From: Metridium senile
Lineage: Eukaryota; Cnidaria; Anthozoa; Actiniaria; Metridiidae
DNA length: 64,000 nt
NCBI GenBank assembly: GCA_949775045.1
Contig: OX459099.1
Location: 20,010,644 to 20,074,643, forward strand
Reading direction: 5' to 3'
Position numbers and translations under genes: made by a program. Below are positions 1-14,310 of the stretch, piece after piece; the first letter of the stretch is position 1, and each line of letters starts with the position of its first letter. The notes beneath the pieces were generated by a model. It worked only from the letters and a program-made list of their open reading frames with translations, did no database searches and had not been told where the DNA came from.

Positions 1-54
<54 letters not shown>

Positions 55-112
55 TCACCATCATCATCATCAAAATCATCATCATCATCATCATCATTAT
101 TATTAGACATAC
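1..112. repeat. (ATC)n microsatellite
   Basis: Near-pure ATC trinucleotide array starting at the window edge, with a few interruptions (CTCACC, AAA). It lies directly downstream, in gene orientation, of the copy A TSP1 exon donor, so it is the start of that gene's next intron. Copy B has a shorter TCATCATC run in the same place (10545-10560). Confidence 0.9.
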
Positions 113-1615
<1,503 letters not shown>

Positions 1616-2102
1616 AGTGCACGCAATTAAAATTAACGTATCAAAGAATTGTCAATTCTGTTACAATCTCAACATGTTAAAAAAAGAAAAAGTTAAAGCT
1701 ATTTAAAGTCTTTTGTTACTTCTCACCTACAATATCATATATGGTTATAATGGCATTGTTTTCAAGATTGCATACGGATTCTTTGATACGATTATGCATT
1801 ACTAGCTAGTTATAACTGTGGAGTGACGCAAACACTATACCAATAAAATCAGATCAAATCACACACTGAAATCACATTAAATAAAATAAAACAAAATTTC
1901 TACTGTGGAATAGAGTGCAAACACTATATACCATTAAAAAACTAATTAATAATTCATGACCATTTTGTCCAATCCGATGCCCCTCTCTGGTCACGAGGAA
2001 AGCATTGTATATCGCATAATCTACGGCTGAAACGCGGAGGGATTTGAATGCGGCCCAGGGCAATGATGATGTACAATAGAAGAACAATGGAATGCAAATG
2101 AA

Positions 2103-2150
2103 CATGAAGCATTATATAATGGCACATGTGTCATTATATAATGCTTCATG
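2103..2150. repeat. Perfect hairpin, 19-bp arms
   Basis: CATGAAGCATTATATAATG at 2103-2121 is exactly inverted at 2132-2150 around a 10-bp spacer, inside the TTAA element. Absent from the copy B flank. Confidence 0.9.
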
Positions 2151-2261
2151 TCCATATTTCAGATATTACCCTTCCCCCCATCTCTACTGACGAGTGAACA
2201 TCAGACTTAGAAATAATTTACTTTTAGATTTTTGGCGAAAAAAATACTTTGATCATGAGTG

Positions 2262-2335
2262 CCAATGCCAGGATTCGAACCGAGATCTTCTGCTTGGTTG
2301 TATCCGAGCTTTAAGCCATTATGCCACTGAGGCAA
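2262..2335 (-). mobile_element. tRNA-like sequence (probable tRNA-derived SINE head)
   Basis: On the minus strand an A box TGGCATAATGG (2316-2326) fits TRGYNNANNGG and a B box GGTTCGAATCC (2271-2281) fits exactly, at tRNA-like spacing. It could be a tRNA pseudogene; I did not fold a clean acceptor stem, so a SINE head is the likelier reading. The SINE's 3' end is not defined. Confidence 0.6.
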
Positions 2336-2506
2336 TCGATGAAAATTTTGCAACGAAAAGTCATCAAATTCATTAGCATTCAAGTTGGTTAGCATTCCTC
2401 TATTATTAGTGTAGATCAATTCCCAAATGCAAACAACCTTCCGTTTTCTTTTGTTTCATCGATATTGGACAAAATGGTCATGAATTACTAATGAGTTTTT
2501 TAAGCC

Positions 2507-2608
2507 GTTCAATAAACTCGCAGAACGTGTTTTATCAGGTTTAAAATCCCTTGGGCTTCGCCCTCGGGATTTTAAACCTGATAAAACACTCCTGCTCGTT
2601 TATTAAAC
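2507..2608. mobile_element. Palindromic MITE-like element
   Basis: About 43-bp imperfect arms (2507-2549 and 2565-2608) around GGGATTTTAAACCTGATAAA and its inverse, with a short central loop. Absent from the copy B flank. No clear target duplication, because it abuts the neighbouring insertion. Confidence 0.6.
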
Positions 2609-3077
2609 TATACATAAAATCACACAAAATCAAACAAAATTCAATCACATAAAATGTTATAAATTTCTACTGTGGAATAGAGAGCAAACAGAGCAAACAC
2701 TATATATCCATGAAATTAAATAAAATTGCTACTGTAGTACAATTTTTATTTATAATTTCGTTGGTTGAATAATAATCATAATTAATAATAAATGACAGTT
2801 TAAAAACGCAACCAAAGAAAATAATTATAGATCTTCAGCAACAAATTGTACAATTTAGAAAGGTTTTTGCTATTATAATCATTCTTATTTACATCACCAA
2901 TAATATCAAATCACGATATGGTGTTAAAATTGTGTTTTGCCTAGTCAGCATTCACTCATAAAACGTCAACTTTGTTTCTTTGTTTCTTGTCAAAGTAACT
3001 GATTCGTTTGCTCTCTATACTTCATTATAAGAGTTATCTTAAAAGTCATTAATTATATTATATTGGCTGCTATTTGA

Positions 3078-3420
3078 TTTGTTGGCATCGAAATAATATA
3101 TTTATCGAAGCTGACCCGCCAAACAATTTAAATTTAAAGTATAGGCTGCGTCGGTGTTTGATATAAACGATAGGTAATATAATGAAATTAGTAACACCGT
3201 AAAAAATAGAAATAGAAACTAGCGAGTATAAAACTAGTATAGGTTGCGTCGGTGTTAGAGATAACTGATAGGTAATAGAATGACATTTGTAACACCGTAA
3301 AAAATGTTGACTTAACTTTACTGAACTTTTAGTAAAGAACATTTTTTACGGTATTACACATGTCATTATATTATCTATCATAATATATATGAAGATTTTT
3401 TTAACACGTTGACTTTTGTA
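3078..3420. other. Copy A-specific segment with repeated modules
   Basis: Replaces a different ~130-bp sequence in the copy B flank (12530-12670). A module of about 60 bp (GCGTCGGTGTT...AACACCGTAAAAAAT) occurs directly at 3148 and 3247 and inverted near 3336-3380, suggesting nested or rearranged MITEs. No gene seen. Confidence 0.5.
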
Positions 3421-3497
3421 GAATTTGCCAAACAACAAAAATAACTATATGGCGTTTTATTGGACTCTGCTTGTGACTTGCAAAATTATCAACTTAA

Positions 3498-5177
3498 GGT
3501 GGCCCGGTAGTATTGACTTTGCAGGATAAACATAATTTTGTAACGCATTATTTTGCATCTAAACTTTGTCCGATTTCTACGAAATTTACACATATAGATC
3601 TCAAAACTTTGAAGTTTGAGCTAGTCATATTTTAAGTGCGATTTGTAGAAACTATAAAGAGAAATAATGTTTTTTTTAAAAGCACACGCTTTACTTAAAT
3701 TGTCAATAAATCAAAACTTAGAAGATGAATTTATTTCTTTTTTTGAGAGAATATTATTTGGTTATATGGAAACATATTGTAGCAGTTTTATTCAAATATT
3801 GACCTTGGAAGTTTTTTTACAAACGTTTTTAAATTTTTGCGCGCAAAATTAATATAAAAATTCCATTGCTCAAATCTCAATAAGAATTAAAACATAGTTA
3901 CAAATTTACCTGTAGAAAGAAAGACCAATACCTCTTGTAACTTCTAATCACAAAATAGCGACTTTGAAGCCAACATTGCTAGCTCTGATTTCTTGAAGAG
4001 CTTGTCGACATATTGTTGTTCACTGCGTAGTGAGCATTTCGAAAATATATCTACTCTATTTCTTCAATTGTTGACCTTGAGTTTTCTATATAGCGTAGAT
4101 ACATGCTTAAGAGTCATAACTGTGAAATGTGGTCTTCTGTGCTGTTCTAAAATTGACAAAATTAGCGGCCAACGTACAGCAACCACGTTGCGCGTTCATT
4201 ATACCTCGTTTGACTTCCAAGGAAAACCCTTCGCGTTATGTTTATTTACATCAACTTCACAACCTCATAATCCGTGAACACCGGTTCTGCACGAGGAATG
4301 TCTTTTTATGCAAATACAGAGACAATTCAGGCGTAAACACTGCGTCTTTTTTCTATTTCTATTCGCAAAAAAGACATTCCTCGTGCAGAACCGGTGTTCA
4401 CGGATTATGAGGTTGTGAAGTTGATGTAAATAAACATAACGCGAAGGGTTTTCCTTGGAAGTCAAACGAGGTATAATGAGCGTGCAACGTGGTTGCTGTA
4501 CGTTGGCCGCTAATTTTGTCATTTTTAGAACAGCACAGAAGACCACATTTCACAGTTATGACTCTTAAGCATGTATCTACGCTATATAGAAAACTCAAGG
4601 TCAACAATTGAAGAAATAGAGTAGATATATTTTCGAAATGCTCACTACGCAGTGAACAACAATATGTCGACAAGCTCTTCAAGAAATCAGAGCTAGCAAT
4701 GTTGGCTTCAAAGTCGCTATTTTGTGATTAGAAGTTACAAGAGGTATTGGTCTTTCTTTCTACAGGTAAATTTGTAACTATGTTTTAATTCTTATTGAGA
4801 TTTGAGCAATGGAATTTTTATATTAATTTTGCGCGCAAAAATTTAAAAACGTTTGTAAAAAAACTTCCAAGGTCAATATTTGAATAAAACTGCTACAATA
4901 TGTTTCCATATAACCAAATAATATTCTCTCAAAAAAAGAAATAAATTCATCTTCTAAGTTTTGATTTATTGACAATTTAAGTAAAGCGTGTGCTTTTAAA
5001 AAAAACATTATTTCTCTTTATAGTTTCTACAAATCGCACTTAAAATATGACTAGCTCAAACTTCAAAGTTTTGAGATCTATATGTGTAAATTTCGTAGAA
5101 ATCGGACAAAGTTTAGATGCAAAATAATGCGTTACAAAATTATGTTTATCCTGCAAAGTCAATACTACCGGGCCACC
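3498..5177. mobile_element. 1,680-bp foldback element with 810-bp arms and TTAA target duplication
   Basis: Bases 3498-4307 and 4368-5177 are near-perfect inverted copies around a 60-bp loop; ends read GGTGGCCCGGTAGTATTGAC and its inverse. TTAA flanks both ends (3494-3497, 5178-5181). The paralogous flank of copy B (about 12759-12775) has the same surrounding sequence with a single TTAA and no insert. Short open frames of 61-94 codons occur identically on both strands because of the palindrome and are not genes. TTAA specificity suggests mobilisation by a piggyBac-like transposase; none is encoded here. Few arm mismatches suggest recent origin or gene conversion. Confidence 0.9.
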
Positions 5178-5783
5178 TTAAAGTTAATTAACTCCACAAA
5201 AATCATTTCTATTTACCTTGAGTTGTTTTCACGAGAAGAAAGAAGGAGAAGAAGGAGAAGAAATCCATGACTTGGTGTAGAGCAATACAGAACCTCAACA
5301 GACAAATATGAATCGATGAAAATCGACTTGAATTCTTTATCAGTATGAAATATTAATGCCTTGAATTTCAACTCATTTGGATAAAGACAATACAGCACTA
5401 TTGTAAACCAAAACAAATGGAATAAATAAAGAGAAAGAAAAACCATAAAAAGTGGAAGTAGAGCTAAGCCGTTTCGAATAGCGACGAAACTATCAGCATA
5501 TTAAGATCAGAAATGCAAATAGTAGAAAATAAACAACCAATACAAAATGGTATAATTTCTTGCCAACTCGCGTAATTACGGATATAATGTCTGTATGTCA
5601 TTAACTAAACTTTTTCAACAAATCAAATCGATCTATTTTTACAATCACCTGGCATTTATTTCGACTAAAAATAACAACTTGATTTGATAGTGTAAATATA
5701 CTGATTTTAAAAAGTTGACAGCGCTGATTGGCTAGCACAAACTTTGGAATATTTTTCGAAAGTCTCCTACAATCACTTTTAAT

Positions 5784-6016
5784 GAGGGTCCTGAAAGGGG
5801 GGGTGTGTGTGAGGGAGGGGGGGGAGGACTGAATGCCATTTCCCAGTTTATATTTGGACCAAATCTCAGTCAAAAATCACATAATCCCATCAGTTTTGCT
5901 CAAGTTTTCAATCCCATTTTCTATTGTTCTTTTATTTGTAAATCCCTGTCCCAGTGCATCCCAGTCAAAAATAAGGCAAATCCCAGCTCCCATTTCCCCC
6001 TTTCTAAAGGACCCTC
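5784..6016. mobile_element. MITE with 6-bp target duplication (family 1, copy A flank)
   Basis: Ends GAGGGTCCTGAAAGGGGG and the imperfect inverse CCTTTCTAAAGGACCCTC are flanked by TTTAAT on both sides (5778-5783, 6017-6022). The interior has repeated AATCCCA-like words. Relatives with 6-bp duplications lie at 13361-13535 and 50958-51359. Confidence 0.8.
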
Positions 6017-6416
6017 TTTAATATTGTTGGGACATTGTAACATTTTTATGAACGTTTTTGTTTGAGTTTTAAAAAAAATACAAAACGTATCAATTTGATT
6101 TGCAAACCCTTCTCCCCCGTAGGTAATGTTGATTGGTCTTTCAAATGACATGCAACCACTCCAAAACTCAACATTGATACGGGGTAGAGGAGGAAACGGA
6201 AAAATGTTATAGCAAAGGGAATTGAGTTTACTTGCATCATTAATCAAAGAATATAGGCCTGTTTGTACGTGTATTTTATTTCGTGGCATATTAGTTTCTA
6301 GTTCTTCGTGACATAAAAAGTCCTCACGTTCCTTAAGTCTGGTTCCAATATAATCGATACGGTCGCTTAGATCGCCAGGATCGCTATAATGAGGTTTTCG
6401 TTTTTGTGAAATAATA

Positions 6417-7307
6417 AAAATATCATTGCTGACTGAAGGTAATTGAAACTCAAATTTGATGAAATGTAGGTGGGCGTAGTGTTTACAAGTGTTGGTATTG
6501 TGATGTTAATTTGCCAACCATTTTAACATTAGATTTTTTTAGTTTTCTTCAGTTCTTCTCGTAACAATGGTTGGTGGGCAAAACCATAACAAAATACGTC
6601 ACTGTACGTCCACCTATATCTGAACATAAAAAAATTAGTTTTGATTTTGTTTAATCACAAAGAGTTCTGAGCTATATTCTGATAGTCAACAATGATTTTG
6701 GCGATCAAAGCGATAGTAGTAGACTGCAAAACAGTTAACTCGGACGAGCGGGGAGTGAGGCGAGTGGGGAGAGACGCGAAAGGAGAGAGGAGGTAGAGAC
6801 CATCTCTCCCCTTTGCCTCACTCCCCAATCGTTCATTAATCCTCTCTTCATAATTTCGTCCGATCAAACTTCAACTCGCTTCCTCAGAGTTTTCGCGTAA
6901 AAGTAGGGACTGTTTTGCAGTCTAAGATCGTAGCGATTATATGGAGATACTCCTGCGATCGGATGCACTGGATGCGCACGATTAGTACTATATTATTCGT
7001 GCGATTTGGTGAGATCGAGTGCGATCGTATGGAAACCCTTATCAGTTAATGTGCGATCGAAATGTACACCAAGTTGCAAGAATGTTGTCACATGAAAAGA
7101 GAACATTAGTAAATAACATAGTAAGAAAGGAATAACAAAAGAAAGAGTTCAGCTATATATATAGTGATCATATTTTGTCAAAAGTGTTTATAAACTGATC
7201 GGTTTGTGCGTAAAACTTTATGAAATTTATAGTTAATGTTAAATAGGTGTAAATGAAAAGCTAAGTTAATTGATTAAAAATAAACATTCGAATATGAAAA
7301 AGGAAAA
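6417..7307. repeat. 3' flank of copy B, duplicated right of the hAT block
   Basis: Sequence from GCTGACTGAAGGTAATTG onward matches 38107-39475 with divergence, including the GTTGGTATTGTGATG and ATTCTGATAGTCAACAATG stretches. 6925-7045 is a short version of the GCGATCG-rich tandem array that is long at 38460-39080. An AG-rich stretch, 6745-6800, is specific to this copy. No gene recognised. Confidence 0.75.
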
Positions 7308-7857
7308 TTCGATTATTCAAAATAATTATTCGATTATTCAAAATGATTATTCGATTATTCAAAATAATTATTCGATTATTCAAAATGATTATTCGATTAT
7401 TCAAAATGATTATTCGATTATTCAAAATAATTATTCGATTATTCAAAATGATTATTCGATTATTCAAAATGATTATTCGATTATTCAAAATGATTATTCG
7501 ATTATTCAAAATGATTATTCGATTATTCAAAATGATTATTCTATTATTCAAAATAATTATTGGATTATTCAAAATGATTATTCGATTATTCAAAATGATT
7601 ATTCGATTATTCAAAATAATTATTCGATTATTCAAAATGATTATTCGATTATTCAAAATGATTATTCGATTATTCAAAATGATTATTCGATTATTCAAAA
7701 TGATTATTCGATTATTCAAAATGATTATTCTATTATTCAAAATAATTATTCGATTATTCAAAATGAATATTCGATTATTCAAAATGATTATTCGATTATT
7801 CAAAATGATTATTCGATTATTCAAAATGATTATTCGATTATTCAAAATGATTATTCG
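7308..7857. repeat. 21-bp minisatellite, about 26 copies
   Basis: Unit GATTATTCGATTATTCAAAAT with few variants (T/A at one site). Because the period is 21, three frames stay open for ~195 codons on both strands; these are not genes. The paralogous array at 39484-40053 has about 27 copies. Confidence 0.95.
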
Positions 7858-8206
7858 TATATTTAGTAAATATAGAGTAAATTCAATTCAATTTTACGTA
7901 ATACGAAAAACTATAACATGTTATCGAAATATAAAATAGATTATTATTGCCTTATGTATATTTTCAGCTTTGAAATTAAAGATTCGAATATTCATTTTGT
8001 ATAATCGATTATTCGTTTTCAATATTCGAATATTGTTTTCTCTCACATACTGAAAACCTATTTTTTGGGGGGAAAAGTTCCATCTAAAATATTCGTCAAC
8101 TCTGACAAAAATTCAAGCACTGGCCGTGAATAATTAATTGTGTTGTGCTTTGAGGCAAGACACAGTTTTCACGGAACCTTTCTACACCAAGGTGTTCAAG
8201 AACATA

Positions 8207-8745
8207 CAGTTGACTCTCTCGTAACCGACCGGCACCCTCGGACTAGAAGAAAGTGGTCGCTTACAGGAGATGGTCGCCTATGCGAGAACCTTAAAACAGG
8301 GAGCCCAAACTATGCGTAATTTGACGTCCGGACACATGTAAAAAATTATCAACAAATTTCAAAATTACAGTATCTTAACTGTTTGTTTGTCATATTGTTT
8401 CCGTATCTCTTAATATGTTTTAGGTATTGTTTTCCCAAAAGTCAGCAGTCTAATGACATTAAACAGTTGCTTAAGAGATAGGAAAGACAATGAAAAAGTC
8501 TAAAGCTTGAATCCTAAAGGTGGTCGCGGTCGCTTGTACGAGAGTGGTCGCTTACGAGAGGATTTATTACACAGTTTATATGGGAAAGAAAACGGGAAAT
8601 CGAAATAGTGGTCGCTTACGAGAGCGGTCGCTTACGAGAGGATTTATTACACAGTTTATATGGGAAAGAAAACGGAAAATCGAAATAGTGGTCGCTTACG
8701 GGAGATGGTCGCTTACTAGAGTGGTGGTTAGGAGAGAGTCAACTA
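8207..8745. mobile_element. TA-flanked MITE, CAGTTGACTCTCTCGTAACC family
   Basis: Terminal inverted repeats (CAGTTGACTCTC / GAGAGTCAACT) next to TA dinucleotides, as in Tc1/mariner-type elements. The interior repeats a TGGTCGCTTACGAGAG module. A same-size copy at 40494-41032 occupies the paralogous position, so insertion predates the duplication. Confidence 0.85.
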
Positions 8746-8967
8746 TATTGGCAAAATGAAAACCTTACAAAATGCTGGTGATAATGTGTGCCGAATGGAG
8801 TAGCATCAAATACTTCTAGTTTCAAGCTAAATAAACAGGATTTAAGCACCGGCAAAACGACACTATGCTTCAATCTCTAACTATGATTGAAACGGACTGT
8901 GATGCTCAAAAAAGATTGTACCGTCATACATTAGATACGAAAGTGCAATAAGTCGGTATCCAACTGT

Positions 8968-11733
<2,766 letters not shown>

Positions 11734-13937
11734 AGTGCACGCAATTAAAATTAACGTATCAAAGAATTGTCAATTGTTCTGTTGCAATCTCAACGTGTTA
11801 AAAGGAAATAATCTCGCGCGCTATTCAAAGTCTTTTCTCACTTCTCACATACAATACCATATATGGTAATGGCATTGTCTTCAAGATTGCATACGGATTC
11901 TTTGATACGATTATGTATTACTAGCTAAGTTATAACTGTGGAGTGACGCAAACAATATATCAATAAAATAAAATCACACACTGAAATCACATCCAATCAA
12001 ATCACATTAAATAAAATATAACAACATTTCTACTGTGGAATAGAGTGCAAACACTATATACCAATAAAATCACACAAAATCAAACAAAATTAAATCATAT
12101 AAAATGTTATAAATTTCTACTGTGGAATAGAGAGCAAACAGAGCAAACACTATATTCATGAAATTAAATAAAATTGCTACTGTAGAACAATTTTTATTTA
12201 TAATTTCGTTGGTTGAATTATAATAATAAATAATAAATTACAGTTTAAAAACGCAACCAAAGAAAATAATTATAGATCTTCAGCAACAAATTGTACAATT
12301 TAGAAAGGTTTTTGATATTATAATCATTCTTATTTACATCATCAATAATATCATATCACGATATAGTGTTAAAATTGCATGTGTTTTGCATTGTCAGCAT
12401 TCACTCATAAAACGTCAACTTTGTTTCTTTGTTTCTTGTCAAAGTAACTGATTCGCTTGCTCTCTATACTTAATTGTAAGAGTTATCTTAAAAGTCATTA
12501 ATTATATCATATAAGCTGCTATTTGATTTGAAAGTCTAGCTGGAATTTCAAAATTGGAATTGTTTTTCTTTGTCCCTGGTTATCTAATTTCGCCCAAGTT
12601 TTTCGAATTGTTGCTGGGTTATTTTCTAATTCTTTATATCAATTTAAGCTAAAGCAAATTAAGATTTTTTGAACGTTTACTTTTGAAGAATTTGCCAAAC
12701 AACAAAAAGATATATTCGGCGTTTTATTGGACTCCGCTTGTGACTTACCAAATTACCAACTTAAAGTTAATTAACTCCAGAAATTTCTATTTACCTTGAG
12801 TTGTTTTGACGAGAAGAAAGAAGAAGAAGAAGGAGAAGAAATCCATGACTTGGTGTAGAGCAATACAGAACCTCAACAGACAAATATCAATCGATGAAAA
12901 TCGAATTGAATTCTTTATCAGTATGAAATATTAATGCCTTGAATTTCAACTCATTTGGATAAAGACAATACAGCACTTTTGTGAACCAAAGCAAACAAAC
13001 AAGCACATATATAGAATAATAACAGAGAAAGAAAAACTATAGAAACACTACGTAAAGCTAGCTGTTTCGAACAGCGACGAAACTATCAGCATATTAAGAT
13101 CAGAAATGCAAAGAGTAGAATAAAAAATGGTACAATTTCTTGCCAACTCGCGTAATTACGGATATAATATAATGTCATTAACTAAACTTTTTCAACAAAT
13201 CAACTTGAGCTATTTTTACAATCACCTGGCGTTTATTTCGACTAAAAATAACAACTTGATTTGATAGTGTAAATTTACTGATTTCAAAAAGTTGACAGCG
13301 CTGATTGGCTCGCACACACTTTGGAACAGTTTTCGAAAGTCTCATACAATCACGTTTAATGAGGGTCCTGAAGAACGTGTGTGTGTGTAGGTCAAAAATC
13401 ACATAATCCCATCAGCTTTGCTCAAGTTTTCAATCCCATTTTCTATTGTTCTTTTATTTTTAAATCCCTGTCCCAGTGCATCCAAGTCAAAAATAAGGCC
13501 AATCCCAGCTCCCATTCTACCCCTTTAAGACCCTCTTTAATATTGTGACATTTTTATGAACGGTTTTGTTTGAGTTTAAAAAAAATATACAATACGTATC
13601 AATTTGATTTGCAAACCCTTCTCCCCCGTAAGCAATGTTCATTGGTCTTTCAAATGACAACCATTCCAAAACTCAACATTGATACGGGGTAGAGGAGGAA
13701 ACGGAAAAATGTTCTAGACAAGGGGATTGAGTTTACTTGAATCATTATTCAAAGAATATAGACAAAAACCTTTTGGTACGTGTATTTTATTTCGTGGAAT
13801 ATTTCTAGTTCTTTGTGACAATAGTCCTCAAGTTCTTAAAGCCTGGTTCCAATATAATCGATACGGTCGCTTAGATCACCAGGATCGCTATAATGTGGTT
13901 TTCGTTTTTGTGAAATAATAAAACTATCACTGCTGAC
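11734..13937. repeat. 5' flank of copy B, paralogous to 1616-6424
   Basis: Collinear with the copy A flank but lacking its TTAA elements, SINE-like segment and 3078-3420 modules, so it shows the pre-insertion state. Ends exactly at the hAT-like insertion at 13938. No gene recognised; the short open frame 13178-13402 spans repeats. Confidence 0.85.
13361..13535. mobile_element. MITE with 6-bp target duplication (family 1, copy B flank)
   Basis: Same insertion as 5784-6016: GAGGGTCCTGAA at the left, TTTAAGACCCTC at the right, TTTAAT on both sides (13355-13360, 13536-13541). It is 58 bp shorter than the copy A version, with a deletion near the left end. Confidence 0.75.
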
Positions 13938-14310
13938 GAGGGTTGTCCAATACACTCGCATCGACTCGAATCGAAAAATTCAATTTTCGAATCGTATCTA
14001 TCCGTGATGTCATGAAATCAATTTTAGTTAGAATATATGTATGTTAAGTCAAATTCAGAAGTCATGAAGTTATGATAATTGACTTATATATTTAGTTCAT
14101 TGACTTCAAAGTCAATCCTTGATGATGTTACAAAATAGCACCGTTTACCTAGTTGTTAATTAATAACCGAGGATAGCACTCATAAATCTTGATTATGTTA
14201 AAAAAATAGCGTTTAGAGTAACTATTTTATCTAATTGAGGTTAATCAATAACCAAGGATAGCATTGACACTTTGTCAAATAGTGGGTCTTAAAAAAAAAG
14301 GGCCTAAAAA
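13938..14310. other. Left end of the hAT-like block
   Basis: TIR-like start, then AT-rich sequence with GTTAATTAATAACCGAGGATAGCAC motifs that also occur in diverged form inside the satellite, suggesting the satellite grew out of this element's own subterminal sequence. No gene. Confidence 0.55.

Larger units (their letters stand above)
1938..2499. mobile_element. TTAA-flanked inverted-repeat element
   Basis: About 42-bp terminal inverted repeats (1938-1975 and 2461-2499, sharing ATTCATGACCATTTTGTCC) are flanked on both sides by TTAA (1934-1937, 2500-2503). The paralogous site near 12062 in the copy B flank lacks the insert. TTAA duplication is typical of piggyBac-like elements; no transposase is present. 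It carries a tRNA-like segment. Confidence 0.65.
1616..6424. repeat. 5' flank of copy A, duplicated at 11734-13937 and partly at 53779-56200
   Basis: The sequence upstream of copy A matches the sequence upstream of copies B and C in long near-identical stretches. Examples are the AACGTATCAAAGAATTGTC segment (1636 and 11753), the block around 2690-3060 versus 12140-12530 and 54700-55080, and the ACCTTGAGTTGTTTT-to-GAAGAAATCCATGAC stretch in all three. Several transposons present in A are absent from B, giving empty sites. No coding exon recognised. Confidence 0.85.

Noticed and set aside
1872..2105. 77-codon minus-strand open frame in the copy A flank
   Set aside because: Crosses an inserted TTAA element boundary and has no domain.
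3993..4682. 94-codon open frames present on both strands
   Set aside because: Mirror copies generated by the palindromic TTAA element; no domain and no conservation beyond the arms.
7261..7866. ~195-codon NYSIIQND-type open frames (and at 39436-40135)
   Set aside because: 21-bp repeat artefact; open in several frames on both strands, with no start context or domain.
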